Positions 1 through 9,517 are shown, numbered from the stretch's first letter. The stretch is 64,000 bases of DNA from Topomyia yanbarensis (GCF_030247195.1 NC_080671.1:303192504-303256503), one strand, 5' to 3'. Made by a program: numbers and translations. The notes: a model not told the origin generated them from the letters alone.

Positions 1-11
1 AAACCCGCGTC

Positions 12-1355
12 GTGTTCGACGCCTCGTGCCGCACTACGTCTGGTTATTCCTTGAACGATCTTCTTCTCGTCGGCCCGGTAGTGCAGGACGACCTGTTATC
101 GATTGTGATGCGCTTTCGTACCCGACCGATCGCACTTGTAGCGGACATAGAGAAAATGTACCGCCAAATTGAGGTCCACCAAGAAGATCGTCCACTTCAA
201 CGAATCTTATGGCGAGAACAGCCGTCAGTCCCGATTTCCACGTTCGAGCTGCAAACGGTCACGTACGGGACTGCTTCAGCACCATTCCTCGCCACTCGTA
301 CTTTGATTCAACTCGCCAAGGACCAAGGCGAAAGCTTCCTCTCCGCGCAGAACGCGGTGCTGGAAGATTTTTACGTCGACGATTTCATCAGTGGAGCAGA
401 TGATATTCAATCAGCCATCCAGCTTCGTCGTCAAGTAAGCACCATGCTGCATTCTGCTGGATTTCCACTACGGAAGTGGGCATCCAATTCATCGGCCGTT
501 CTAGCAGAAATTCCCGAAGCTGAGCTTGGAATTCAGCCATTTTACGATCTTTCTGACGACCAGTCAGTGACAACGCTTGGGCTGGTATGGGAACCAGGCT
601 CAGACACACTCCGCTTTAAAATTCAGCTGACACATCCAGCAGCTACACTCACTCGGAGAAACGTACTTTCGTACATCGCCCAGATTTATGATCCACTCGG
701 CCTCGTTGGGCCTGTTATTTCTATCGCCAAACAGTTTATGCTACGCTTGTGGGCACTTTCTTCGAGCAACGGTAAACCGTACGATTGGGATCAACCGCTT
801 CCGGAAAAACTTCAACATGAATGGAGGGAATTTCACGCTACCCTCAACATGCTCAGCGACATTCGAGTTCCACGTTTTGTTTCGGTGTCCGGAGCAACCA
901 ACCTCCAGTTGCATTTCTTCTCCGATGCGTCCGAGAAAGCGTATGGCACCTGTGCCTATTTGCGCTCTGTAGACAGTCACCAAAATGTGCACGTGCAGCT
1001 TCTAGCGGCCAAATCGAAGGTCGCACCATTAAAGACACACCATAGCATCGCTCGTTTGGAACTCTGTGGAGCCCTTCTTTCAACACAGCTGTTTAAAAAG
1101 GTAACTGCTTCGATAAAGGTTAACGCTGATGTGTTTTTCTGGGTAGATTCTATGACGGTGCTACAATGGCTGAAGTCACCGCCCTCCTGCTGGAAGACAT
1201 TTGTGGGCAATAGCGTGTCCAAAATACAAGAAGCAACGAGCGAGCATTCCTGGAATCACGTCCCTGGCAAGGACAACCCAGCCGATGAACTTTCCCGAGG
1301 CTTAACACCGGCCGAACTACTTCACCAGACGCGATGGTGGACCGGACCAACCTGA
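12..1355 (+). CDS. BEL/Pao pol: reverse transcriptase, Pao linker and RNase H (partial)
   Basis: The first 447 readable residues of pol, entering the window already inside the polymerase. Motif A is seen as DIEKMYRQI (about residues 45-53), the motif B region as TYGTASAPFLATRTL, and the catalytic YVDD at about residue 122. PLGLVGPVISIAKQ (about 230-243) is the segment matched by the Pao family domain. RNase H follows with acidic residues in FFSDASEKAYG, ARLELCGALL and FFWVDSMTVLQWL, then HVPGKDNPADELSRG. The frame ends at TGA 1353-1355 in the conserved connection WWTGP; the same frame stays open downstream, so the stop is a lesion rather than the natural end. The true start is upstream, so the first Met here is not a biological start. 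Confidence 0.9.
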   Translation: MFDASCRTTSGYSLNDLLLVGPVVQDDLLSIVMRFRTRPIALVADIEKMYRQIEVHQEDRPLQRILWREQPSVPISTFELQTVTYGTASAPFLATRTLIQLAKDQGESFLSAQNAVLEDFYVDDFISGADDIQSAIQLRRQVSTMLHSAGFPLRKWASNSSAVLAEIPEAELGIQPFYDLSDDQSVTTLGLVWEPGSDTLRFKIQLTHPAATLTRRNVLSYIAQIYDPLGLVGPVISIAKQFMLRLWALSSSNGKPYDWDQPLPEKLQHEWREFHATLNMLSDIRVPRFVSVSGATNLQLHFFSDASEKAYGTCAYLRSVDSHQNVHVQLLAAKSKVAPLKTHHSIARLELCGALLSTQLFKKVTASIKVNADVFFWVDSMTVLQWLKSPPSCWKTFVGNSVSKIQEATSEHSWNHVPGKDNPADELSRGLTPAELLHQTRWWTGPT

Positions 1356-2180
1356 GTTAGTCTCACCAAGCAGCATTGGCCGAATCAATCAGGTGATATC
1401 GATACAGCATCCAAAACATTCACCGAAGAACGCAAGGTGTGTTTAGTGACACTCGCGCCTCAACGTGATACATTTTGTGATCAGCTCTTCAACCATTATT
1501 CGTCGTACACAAGGCTGCGCAGGACCGTTGCGTACTTCCTTTTCTACATGCGTGTACTGCATGCATCGGCCGCCAAAAATCAACCGAATGGTGTTTGTGC
1601 AAAATCTTCGATGGCAAAGCTTGAACCATTCTCCCACCTAACTGCTGCTGAGCTACAAGATGCCGAGCTCATTTTATGTCGCCTTTCTCAGCGCGATAGT
1701 TTTTCGATGGAGCTGAAAGCTTTACGAGTCGGTAAACCAGTCGACAATTCTTCAACTATGAAGTGGATCAAGCCATTCATATCTAGCGATGGTCTTATTA
1801 GAGTCGGTGGGCGAATACGACTTTCCGGAGTGTCTGAAGCCATGAAACACCCAATCGTTATCTCCGGCAAGCATCGATTAGCCCTCCTACTGGCTGAACA
1901 TTTCTACCGATCGCTATTGCATGCAGGCCCACAACTGATGATGAGCACAATGAAGCAAAAATTTTGGTTGATTGCCGGCAGAGACCTACTTCGTCATGTG
2001 TACCACCAATGCCATACCTGTTTTCGCCGGAAACCAGTTCTCGTCCAGCAGACAACCGCAGATCTCCCGAGCTCCAGAGTAACTCCGTCACGCCCGTTTT
2101 CAGTTTCCGGGGTCGATTACTGCGGTCCGGTTTATCTTCGTGGACCACACCGAAGAGCCGGTGCGGTTAAGGTTAATTTC
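1356..2180 (+). pseudogene. BEL/Pao pol: H2C2 zinc finger and start of integrase
   Basis: Same frame as the upstream RT piece, resuming after the TGA and open to 2264. It carries the integrase-type zinc finger: a His in LLHAGPQLMMS, then CHTCFRRKP for the two cysteines. The integrase core begins with SGVDYCGPVYLRG, giving the first catalytic Asp. Around 2165-2180 the homology leaves this frame and continues in the frame that starts at 2140, so an indel separates the first catalytic residue from the other two. Residues after that point in this frame are non-homologous read-through. Confidence 0.85.
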
Positions 2181-3042
2181 AGTTTTTGTGTGCTTTTCTA
2201 CACGTGCCGTCCATTTGGAGCTCGTAGCCGACCTTTCCACAGCTGCATTTCTTGCCGCCCTTAAACGCTTCGTCGCGCGGCGTGGCAAAGTTCGCGAACT
2301 TCACTCTGACAACGCCACGAACTTTAAAGGGGCTGCGAACGAGTTAAACCATCTCTACAAGCTACTGAAGACTAACGATAGTAGTCGAAAACTTATTTTT
2401 GATTGGTGTGCCAATGAAGACATCCTCTGGAAATTTATACCACCGCGCGCTCCCCACTTTGGTGGCTTGTGGGAGGCGGCGGTTAAATCAGCAAAGAATC
2501 ACCTTCTCAAGGAAATTGGCAATACCACCGTAACCCAGGACGAGATGCTGACACTTCTCGCACAAGTGGAAATGTGCCTCAACTCTCGGCCCATTACCGA
2601 GATGTCCAGCGATCCGTCAGACTTGGAGGCCCTTACACCGGGTCATTTTTTGGTGGGATCGAACATGCAAGCGATTCCTGAATCCGATTACAAACAACAA
2701 CCCGACAACAGACTCACTCGCTGGCAGCTGATGCAGAAACGATTCCACGCAATATGGAAGCGCTGGAACACCGAATACTTGCAGCAGCTTCAAGCAGGCT
2801 CCACGAAGGGAATCAAACCGCCCGTCGACATTGAAGTTGGCCGACTAGTCATCATCAAGGACGACAACATCCCCCCAGCACAATGGATGCTAGGCCGCAT
2901 CACGAAAACTCATCCCAATCAGGACGGAATCGTGAGGGTTGTCTCTTTGAAAACTGGATCAGCCAACCATGTCTCCCGTCCAGTAACCAAAATCGCTCTT
3001 CTGCCGATGCCTTCGGCTTCTGCGAACAACGTTACGGGATAA
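2140..3042 (+). CDS. BEL/Pao pol: integrase core and C-terminal domain (partial, frameshifted)
   Basis: Continues the integrase after the frameshift. CFSTRAVHLELV is the strand after the first Asp; LHSDNATNFKGA carries the second Asp, and PHFGGLWEAAVKSAK the Glu of the D,D-35-E triad. The C-terminal part, with RWQLMQKRFHAIWKRW and WMLGRITKTHPNQDG, is the domain of unknown function that closes BEL/Pao polyproteins in insects. The stop at 3040-3042 looks natural because the domain is complete. The ATG at 2140 is only where the open frame begins; these residues belong to the upstream polyprotein. Confidence 0.88.
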   Translation: MDHTEEPVRLRLISVFVCFSTRAVHLELVADLSTAAFLAALKRFVARRGKVRELHSDNATNFKGAANELNHLYKLLKTNDSSRKLIFDWCANEDILWKFIPPRAPHFGGLWEAAVKSAKNHLLKEIGNTTVTQDEMLTLLAQVEMCLNSRPITEMSSDPSDLEALTPGHFLVGSNMQAIPESDYKQQPDNRLTRWQLMQKRFHAIWKRWNTEYLQQLQAGSTKGIKPPVDIEVGRLVIIKDDNIPPAQWMLGRITKTHPNQDGIVRVVSLKTGSANHVSRPVTKIALLPMPSASANNVTG

Positions 3043-3252
3043 AAGGTAACCTACTGACTTTGTCCAATAATTATGCTCTGTTTTTCGGTAGCCAGAACGA
3101 TATGCTGTTCCTCCTGACGGTGCTCACATGGATTCGTGGATTAATTGATTCACCAACTACAACATGGCACTAAATCATTTGTATGAACGATCGTCAGAAC
3201 ATTCAACATAAGCATACGTTAAAATAGTAGGCCTATTTTAAGGTGGCCGGAA
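3043..3252 (+). other. BEL/Pao 3' untranslated segment and polypurine tract
   Basis: Noncoding stretch between the pol stop and the putative LTR. It ends in AAGGTGGCCGGAA, a purine-rich sequence of the kind that primes plus-strand synthesis immediately before a BEL LTR. Confidence 0.5.
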
Positions 3253-3676
3253 TGTCAGGGCAAGGTGAAATAATTTAAAATATTCTTTCTTTTTGATAAT
3301 CTAAAATCAATAACTTAAATTCTAAAATTGAATTAAAATTAGTCATAGGCCACTATATATTATTTACCCTAAATTAAATTGAATTCAATCTAAAATTGTA
3401 AACTTATGAGCTAGAATAGTACGAAAATGATTATCACAGGAATAAGCGAGATGCACTGAACAATGATCACATTACGATCAGTATATAAGCGATCCGGGAA
3501 ACAATACACCGGTCCGATAAAAGGGATAGATCAGACGGCTATCAAGTTTAGTTTTCAAATAAACGTTATAGCAAGCACAAGGCATATTTTTCGTCGCGAG
3601 CAATAAAGTTGCTAGTATTCAATTGTCCAATCGTTTGTAAAAGGGGCTTCATTCCGAAATCACGTACCGTGGTACA
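3253..3676 (+). repeat. Putative 3' LTR of the BEL/Pao element
   Basis: Starts TGTCAGGGC right after the purine-rich tract and contains, in the expected order, a TATA-like box (3482-3489, TATATAAG) and a polyadenylation signal AATAAA (3602-3607). The end is uncertain: a terminal CA occurs at 3659-3660 and again at 3675-3676. There is no second LTR in the window to compare with. Confidence 0.55.
3482..3489 (+). promoter_or_regulatory. TATA-like box in the putative LTR
   Basis: TATATAAG lies about 113 bases before an AATAAA at 3602, the spacing expected of a U3/R core promoter followed by the R-U5 polyadenylation signal. Confidence 0.4.
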
Positions 3677-4111
3677 TCTATCGGGAGTGTTGTACAATAA
3701 TCGATGTCAAGTACGGACGCGGTAACTATCCGGAATCGTGAAGGTCTTACCCGGCGCTTTCCAGGCAGAAAGCGGGGAAGCTAGTGATTATCGGTGCACA
3801 CATTCTGTCCGCCCTTTTTATAAAGGAGAGAAGTGGTGATCAAGTGGATCAAACCGGCAGAGACGCGCTCTGCCCACGTGCCTAAAGTGACGTGGTGGCA
3901 TTCTTGGTACGAGGCCAAAGGCCGTTAAGTAAAACCTTCGTAGTCTGGTAAATCCGAGCTCCGCTCAAACAGACACCGTACACTTTTTACCAACCCTCCA
4001 GAGAGCTCTGCGGACAAAAACGTTCGTTTCACGCATCCAAAGTACGGACAAAAAGACCAGCAATGGGAACCAAGATCCGGAAACAGAAACATAGACCCAT
4101 TAACAACACCC
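3677..4111 (+). other. Noncoding stretch before the I-clade ORF1 remnant
   Basis: GC-richer than the AT-rich DNA of the window and without a meaningful frame. By position it could be the 5' UTR and degraded start of ORF1 of the I-clade LINE. A short sequence reading CCCTTTTTATAAAGGAGAG occurs at 3813-3831. No motif proves the assignment. Confidence 0.3.
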
Positions 4112-4486
4112 ATGAACCTAAAGAACAACGGAAACGTCGGAACAAACACAGCAAGCAGAAGCCAACAAGAAACTACAGGAAAAGTAAATGACCAAGAGAA
4201 ACCCTCGACTTCAACAAAAGTGAAAGTAGGGAAAAGCATTTCCCCAGTACCACCCCTGACCAGGGAAGTGCCGGTTAATACCGATGAACCTCAGGCGGCT
4301 GCCGGTGCGGGGGGCCGTGCTTTCCCCCGGGTAAGTAACACAAACAAATCCGTCCCTCACGAATCGATTACCGCCCCAACAATCTCCACAGATCCATCAT
4401 TTTCACAAATCGCAGAAAGGACGGAGCCCTCTCACAACGCGCAGGCAGCAAACCCCGAAAAAAAATTGCGCTGCAATGGAACATAA
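4112..4486 (+). pseudogene. Probable remnant of I-clade LINE ORF1 (C-terminal part)
   Basis: A 124-residue Ser/Thr/Pro/Asn-rich, low-complexity frame that overlaps the start of ORF2 by about 25 bases. Position directly before the endonuclease, in a different frame, is that of ORF1. No CCHC zinc knuckle is visible, so either the RNA-binding part is lost or this is only the variable tail. Assignment is from position rather than sequence similarity. A GGTAAGT lies at about 4331 but nothing indicates that it is a splice site. Confidence 0.4.
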
Positions 4487-4713
4487 ATGGAATGTCAGCG
4501 AACTTCGGCGACTTACAACGATTAGTGAACGACACATCTCCAATCGTGTTAGCACTCCAGGAGACCCATCTGAGAGCAGGTGTGGACCCATCAGGATGGC
4601 TTAGCGGACATTTCAAATCGTCGAAAGCAAGCGGTGCGAACATATACAGAGACGTTGGAGTCGGCATCAGAACGGATATTACTGCCGTTCCTATTATATT
4701 AGATACAGAGCTG
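4460..4713 (+). pseudogene. I-clade LINE ORF2: N-terminal part of endonuclease
   Basis: The frame of the ATG at 4492 can be read from about 4462 as IALQWNINGM, the usual opening of an I-type endonuclease; QETHL (4558-4572) holds the conserved catalytic Glu. The coding then runs directly into an unrelated LINE at 4714 after ILDTEL. The homologous endonuclease resumes in the same frame at 6328, after the nested insertion and its duplicated target site. The long open frame 4492-5409 is therefore an accidental fusion of two elements and not a gene. Confidence 0.8.
4701..4713 (+). repeat. Left target-site duplication of the nested R1-clade LINE
   Basis: AGATACAGAGCTG matches AGACACAGAGCTG at 6327-6339 in 12 of 13 positions. 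The pair brackets exactly the R1-clade sequence, and the endonuclease reading of the host LINE is continuous from one copy to the other. Confidence 0.8.
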
Positions 4714-5409
4714 GCAGGCGTTGCCGTATCTATCCTCAGGTACGGTGGCCCGTCATGGTCAAGAGCACTGAGGGTAACCAGTTACCTACAGAAACTGGAG
4801 AGCACCTACCGCCTGATGTGCCTCAGAGTGATATCTGCCTACCACACGGTATCACACGATGCATCCTGCGTGATAGCGAGCATGATGACAGTCGGACTGG
4901 TCATTCGGGAAGATGAGGAGTGCTTCGAGCTACGTGGAAATAGAGGTGCCCGCGAGCGCACCAGGGTGACCTCGGTCGCCAGATGGCAGCGTGAGTGGGA
5001 CAACTCCTCGAAAGGTAGGTGGACCCACCGGCTGATACCTAGCATATCGAGCTGGGTGGGAAGATCCCATGGGGAAGCTCACTTCAATCTGACACAATTC
5101 CTGTTAGGCCATGGCTGTTTCCGACAGTACCTTCACAGGTTTGGGCACGCGGAAGTCCCAGCCTGCCCTGATTGCCCAGGTGTAGACGAAATTGCCGAAC
5201 ACATACTGTTCGTATGTCCTCGTTTCGACGTCGAAAGAAGAGCAATGCTTGACGTCTGTGGCTGGGACACAACCGCTGATACCCTTATTCAGCGGATGTG
5301 TCAATCGGTGGAGAAGTGGAACGCAGTCTCGACTGCAACCACCCAGATTGCCTGTAGGCTACAGGTAATTTGGCGCACCGAGCAGCAGACGGCGGGCACG
5401 ACTAACTAG
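4714..5409 (+). CDS. R1-clade LINE ORF2, C-terminal region (partial)
   Basis: Starts at the truncation point with LAGVAVSILRYGGPSW, the post-RT segment typical of R1 (SILRYGGPxW followed by RVTSYLQKL). A linker with RWQREWDNSSKGRWTHRLIP follows, then a Cys/His cluster ACPDCPGVDEIAEHILFVC near the end, where R1-clade proteins carry a zinc-knuckle-like motif. It is open for about 230 codons to TAG at 5407-5409, which I take to be the natural stop. RT and endonuclease are absent because of 5' truncation. No promoter or start codon of its own is visible. Confidence 0.8.
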   Translation, partial: AGVAVSILRYGGPSWSRALRVTSYLQKLESTYRLMCLRVISAYHTVSHDASCVIASMMTVGLVIREDEECFELRGNRGARERTRVTSVARWQREWDNSSKGRWTHRLIPSISSWVGRSHGEAHFNLTQFLLGHGCFRQYLHRFGHAEVPACPDCPGVDEIAEHILFVCPRFDVERRAMLDVCGWDTTADTLIQRMCQSVEKWNAVSTATTQIACRLQVIWRTEQQTAGTTN

Positions 5410-5655
5410 TGATTAGTTAGTTGGAGCGAAAAAGGCCGAGCGTAGAAAAAGGATTGAATGGTCTGTTCATGCTGAGGCAGGTTTGGCGCAGCGACTGGCA
5501 ACCGCGTAAGGGGTAAACCCAGCCACCCCGAAGCAAGGCAGAAGAGCGAGTGTATAGGCGTATATGTGGACTGCCTCATGCCAGGATGGGAGGGTCGTAG
5601 CGTAGTATGTTGGGATTTAGCTATCGATGCCTCGTGGCGTGGCAGAGGAGTGAAA

Positions 5656-6090
5656 GGGTGAGCATTCAAATCAGTCTCACACGGTATGTTAAGGGTGAGC
5701 ACAAAAGTCATGGTAGAGGTGAGCACAAAAGTCAGCCTCACAAGGTATGAAAACGGTGAGCACCCAAGTAAGCCTCGCATGGTATGTCAGTAGTGGGGCC
5801 GAAGAAAAATGTCCCACATGGGATGCCAGGGGGAGCGACAGGGGTATAATAGAGTGGTACGATCGAGTGTGAACCAGGTGATAGGGTGAGCATCCAAGTC
5901 AGCCGCACATGGTATGTTAGAGGCTAGCACAAAAGTAAGCCTAGCAAGGAATGAAAAAGGTGAGCACACAAGTCAGCCTCGCAAGGAATGAAAAAGGTGA
6001 GCACAAAAGTCAACCTCATGTGGAGTGTTAGAGACTGAATCAAGGTGCGATAGAGAGAGCACCCAAGTAAGCCTCATACAGGACGTATGA
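5656..6090 (+). repeat. Minisatellite in the R1-clade 3' UTR
   Basis: About nine diverged copies of a 33-37-bp unit of the form GGTGAGCACAAAAGTCAGCC, then a CTCRCAWGGTATG-like half, at roughly 5656, 5692, 5720, 5755, 5885, 5925, 5957, 5994 and 6055. Spacing is irregular, and other sequence (5780-5880) interrupts the array. Confidence 0.75.
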
Positions 6091-6326
6091 ACGCGTGAGC
6101 GAGAGTGAATGAGTACATCAAGTACAGCCATCCCCCCAGAAGTAATCCCGAGAGGTAGTCCCTGGGGGGAACGATGGTGGAGCCCAATGGAGTTTAGTCG
6201 GTATTAATGGCAGCATCACCATTCGAGCCTGACACGCCCCCAGTAGACCCCGTGTGGTAGCTTGGCATCTACTAATAGCACGTGTACTGGGCCAGTACGT
6301 AAATGTATTCTCCATTGGAAAAAAAA

Positions 6327-6339
6327 AGACACAGAGCTG
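6327..6339 (+). repeat. Right target-site duplication of the nested R1-clade LINE
   Basis: AGACACAGAGCTG directly after the A-tail; see the partner at 4701-4713. Reading resumes here as DTELIV of the I-clade endonuclease, in the frame left at 4713. Confidence 0.8.
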
Positions 6340-6647
6340 ATCGTGACTGCCCAACGGATTAGTTTTCCGAGAAAATGTACAGTCGGATCAATTTATATAC
6401 CACGGGATGTAACCGAGGTTGGAAACAAACTAAGGTATTAGAGCAACTTGGAGACCCTTGCATATTAATGGGAGATTTTAATGCACACCATACTTCGTGG
6501 GGAGCGAGCAGATACTGCCAAAGAGGAAACGCAATAAGCAAGGCAATCGAACAGGCAAACTGTGTAATTATCAACGACGGCAGACCAACTTTCTACAATC
6601 ACTCAGTGAAATTCCCCCAACCACCACCAGAAGAGCCAGATGGCTAG
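6340..6647 (+). pseudogene. I-clade LINE ORF2: C-terminal part of endonuclease
   Basis: TVGSIYIPRD is read in one frame to a TAG near 6440. The continuing ILMGDFNAHHTSWG, the most conserved endonuclease motif after QETHL, lies in another frame, so there is an indel near 6425-6435. After FYNHSVKF the usual final endonuclease block (a conserved SDH) is missing and the text passes straight to the linker, so an internal deletion near 6615 is likely. Confidence 0.78.
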
Positions 6648-7264
6648 TCGAACAAGCGGATTGGGAGGGGTACGAAGAAGAACTCAAAAACCTAGTGAAC
6701 AGAAACTACGAATATACACCGGAAGAAATTGCGAGAAGTCTTACGATGGCAGCTAAAAAAAAAGTATCCCTCGCACAAAAAGCACACCACCCAAGAAAGC
6801 AGTACACTGGTGGAATCCAGAAGTGGGAAAGATCATCGCAGAATGCAGAAGAGCCGTCAGGTCTCTTAAGAAAACCAAACTACAACACCCACTAAGAGAA
6901 GAAAGAGAAGCTAACTTTCGCAGCCTACGCAACGAAGCCAGGAAAGCCATAGAAGAGGCGAAAACCCAAAGCTGGAAGGCGTTTCTAGCAGGGATTCGCT
7001 CCGAAACACCTGTCACAGAGTTATGGAGGAGAATAAACGCACTATCCGGTAAAAGAATCAAAACGGGATTCTCCCTAGAAGTTGACGGAAATACCACCAC
7101 CGACCCAGAGATAATCGCTCAAAAGAAGATGGGAGAACACTTTGCTTCAATATCCCCCGATACATCACTCCCAGCAAAATTCCTACCCAGAAAGCGAAAG
7201 GCAGAGTTAAAACCAACCTCCTTTCCGGCTAACACAGTACAACAAGCGGTTCACAGGAAGCGAG
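6648..7264 (+). pseudogene. I-clade LINE ORF2: endonuclease-RT linker
   Basis: WEGYEEELKNLVNRNYEYTP and the Lys/Arg/Glu-rich helical segment ANFRSLRNEARKAIEEAKTQ are the charged linker that precedes LINE reverse transcriptases. Two frames are needed: one from 6497 to about 6800, then another to 7296. SWKAFLAGI and ELWRRINALSGK lead into the RT. Confidence 0.75.
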
Positions 7265-8063
7265 CTGGCAACGGCCCTGGCAACGACCAAAGGTAAATCC
7301 GCCGGTATCGACGAAGTTTGCTACCCAATGATAACAAGGGCCCCACCACACGTAAAAAGAGCGCTACTGAACAGCTTCAATGAGATCTGGAACGGAAAGG
7401 AATTCCCCGAGTCATGGAAGACGGCGCTAATAGTTCCCATTCCGAAACGCTGCGAAGGAAATCGAAACACCAACGGCTTTCGGCCTATCAATCTCCTGTC
7501 ATGCATAGGCAAAACCATGGAGGGGATGGTAAACCAAAGACCGATGACGTATTTGGAAGAAAACCAGCTGCTGGATCACAGGCAACACGCTTTCAGACAA
7601 GGTCACGGAACAGGAACTCTCCTTGCAAGTCTTGGGGAGATTCTAAAAAAAGGCGAAACATGAGAACCAGCACGCCGACATTACAATCCTAGACATCGCT
7701 AAGGCGTACAACACAGTGTGGAGAGAAGGAGTACTATGACAATTGCGAGAATGGGGAGTAAAGGGTAACCTAGGAAGCTTCATCAGCGAATACCTAAAAG
7801 ATCGAACATTCAGGGTCTGCATAAGAGGAACGCAGTCTAAAAAATTCAACGAGGAAAACGGGCTACCACAAGGATCCGTACTAGCAGACACACTCTTCCT
7901 AGTGAGCATAAACTCCATCTTCGCAACGTTGCCAAAAGGAATACGCATACTCGTTTACGCGGACGATATAGTAATAATCGTACCAGGGACGCGACTAAAA
8001 AGAACAACAGCTACAAGTAGCTGTCAACGCAGTAGAAAGATGGGCCGATTCAGTAGGCTTTAA
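7265..8063 (+). pseudogene. I-clade LINE ORF2: reverse transcriptase
   Basis: The fingers motif KSAGIDEVCYPM starts near 7291, followed by FPESWKTALIVPIPK and NGFRPINLLSCIGK. Motif A is ILDIAKAYNTVW (near 7689, after a frame change at 7663), motif B is GLPQGSVLADTLF (about 7861) and motif C is YADDIVIIV (about 7957). The catalytic aspartates are all still present although the frame is broken near 7265, 7663 and 8000, and a TGA lies at 7737-7739. Confidence 0.85.
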
Positions 8064-8502
8064 CATAGCAGCCAACAAATGCGCCATAACACACTGCTGC
8101 AACTTCCGGCACGTGGACACTAGCAGACCAGTTAAATTAGCCGGAACAACAATACCCTATCGAAAGGAGCCAAGAATTCTTGGGATAGTAATTGACCGTC
8201 AGCTCACTTTCAACCAACACTTCCGTCAAACCAAAAAAAGCTACGACAGTCGTAACAGACTAGTGAGAACAATCAGTACAAGACACCCAAGATGGAACAG
8301 GGGGACTGCAATAACGATAAGCAAAGCGATTATATTCAGCAGAATATACTACGGCATCGAGATAACTGGCCTAAACCGAGAAGGACTCATCCAAATCCTT
8401 GCCCCTCAATACAACAAAACGATCAGAGCAGCGTCGAATTTGCTTCCAAGCACACCAGCTGAAGCAGCATGTATGGAAGCCGGAGTACTGCATTTTAGAT
8501 AG
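8064..8502 (+). pseudogene. I-clade LINE ORF2: RT thumb region
   Basis: FNIAANKCAITHC, then the thumb signature ILGIVIDRQLTFNQHF (about 8179-8226) and SRIYYGIEITG. It ends at a TAG at 8500-8502 in the middle of homologous sequence (ACMEAGVLHFR then ATARVILKRFL), which is a nonsense mutation within ORF2. Confidence 0.75.
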
Positions 8503-9517
8503 GCAACGGCAAGAGTGATACTTAAGCGTTTCCTGGCGTGGATGGAACGAACAGAAGGAAAAGACGGCATTTTAGCGCAGAGAGCCAATGAAGTACATCG
8601 GGAATTCACCGGAAACGAATTACCGCAACTAGCAAAGCTGCACAGAGCTAACAAGAGACAGTGGAACGCGAAACTCATAGAAATCGACACTAGCCTAACC
8701 GTCACGGTCCGCGCTGGAGATCCCCCCAGCAAAGCCAAATCAGAACAACAACGACTAATCGAAAGAAAGTACCGAACCCACAACAAATTGTACACAGACG
8801 GATCAAATGCAGAAGGAAAAGTAGGAGTAGGAGTAAGCGGAGAGGGCATCAGACTCTCCTATAGGCTACCCGCGACATGCTCCGTATTCTCGGCGGAAGC
8901 CGCAGCGATTTCATTGGCAATAACCAATAAAGCGGAGAATACGCCAACAGTAATTTTCACTGACTCTCTTGCCTGTAATCAAAACTCTGGAAAGCGACCA
9001 AAAGAAGCACCCTTTCCTGCAATCAATTGAAAACAACAGCGATATGTGGACGACGATCTGCTGGATACCAGAACACTGCGGGATCAAAGGGAACGAAGAC
9101 GCTGATAAACTAGCCGCCGACATAATCAAGAACTTTGACGCCCTAACGTTGAACAATTTCAATCAGCACTGGAGAAGTCAAACCGGGCACCTACAAAAGA
9201 TTAAAGACACACTTCAAGCATGGACCGACAGAGTTGACAGAATAGAACAACGAGCGTTATCCCGGCTGAGAGTCGGACACACCAAATTAACACACGCACA
9301 TAGAATATCGCGGGTCGACCCACCACAGTGTGAAGCATTCGGGGTAAGGAATACCGTCGAATACATCTTATTAAACTGCGGAAAGTTAGAGGACGTCCGA
9401 AATCAACATCAACTGACGACATCTTTAAAGGACACCTTATCCAACGAACCGGACAACGAAGAGAAGCTAATCTCCTTCTTAAAGGACGCCACCTCTTCAA
9501 GGACCTATGAAAACTAA
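8503..9517 (+). pseudogene. I-clade LINE ORF2: RNase H and C-terminal domain
   Basis: RNase H begins with LYTDGSNAEGKVGVGV (first Asp), continues with FSAEAAAISLA (Glu) and VIFTDSLACNQ (Asp), and ends with WIPEHCGIKGNEDADKLA (His and last Asp). The frame changes near 8970-9020 between the third and fourth motifs. The C-terminus, SRLRVGHTKLTHAHRI and then CEAFGVRNTVEYILLNCG, is the usual post-RNase H Cys motif of I elements. Stop at 9515-9517. RNase H degrades the RNA strand during second-strand synthesis. Confidence 0.82.

Larger units (their letters stand above)
1..3676 (+). mobile_element. BEL/Pao LTR retrotransposon, 3' part
   Basis: The order reverse transcriptase, Pao-type linker, RNase H, H2C2 zinc finger, integrase core, C-terminal integrase-associated domain and then a putative LTR is that of a BEL/Pao element. 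The 5' LTR, gag and protease lie outside the window. The body is inactive: there is an in-frame TGA at 1353-1355 and a frameshift near 2165-2180. The right edge is estimated from a TG start at 3253 after a purine-rich stretch and a CA end near 3676; no target duplication can be checked because the left end is missing. Confidence 0.9.
4714..6326 (+). mobile_element. 5'-truncated R1-clade LINE nested in the I-clade LINE
   Basis: A 1.6-kb insertion made of the last third of an R1-type ORF2, a 3' UTR of about 0.9 kb with a minisatellite, and a poly(A) tail (6319-6327). It is flanked by a 13-bp target duplication, so it entered by target-primed reverse transcription with the usual 5' truncation. 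Many R1 elements are specific to 28S rDNA; this one sits in another LINE, so either its family lacks that specificity or it is an off-target insertion. Confidence 0.82.

Noticed and set aside
3820..3835. TTTATAAAGGAGAG as a promoter with ribosome-binding site
   Set aside because: Bacterial-type reading is not appropriate here; no gene follows that would use it.
4714..4740. Placing the R1/I junction a few codons later, after GVAV
   Set aside because: The 13-bp duplication and the resumption as DTELIV at 6328 fix the junction at 4713/4714; LAGVAVSILRYGG reads as R1-type text.
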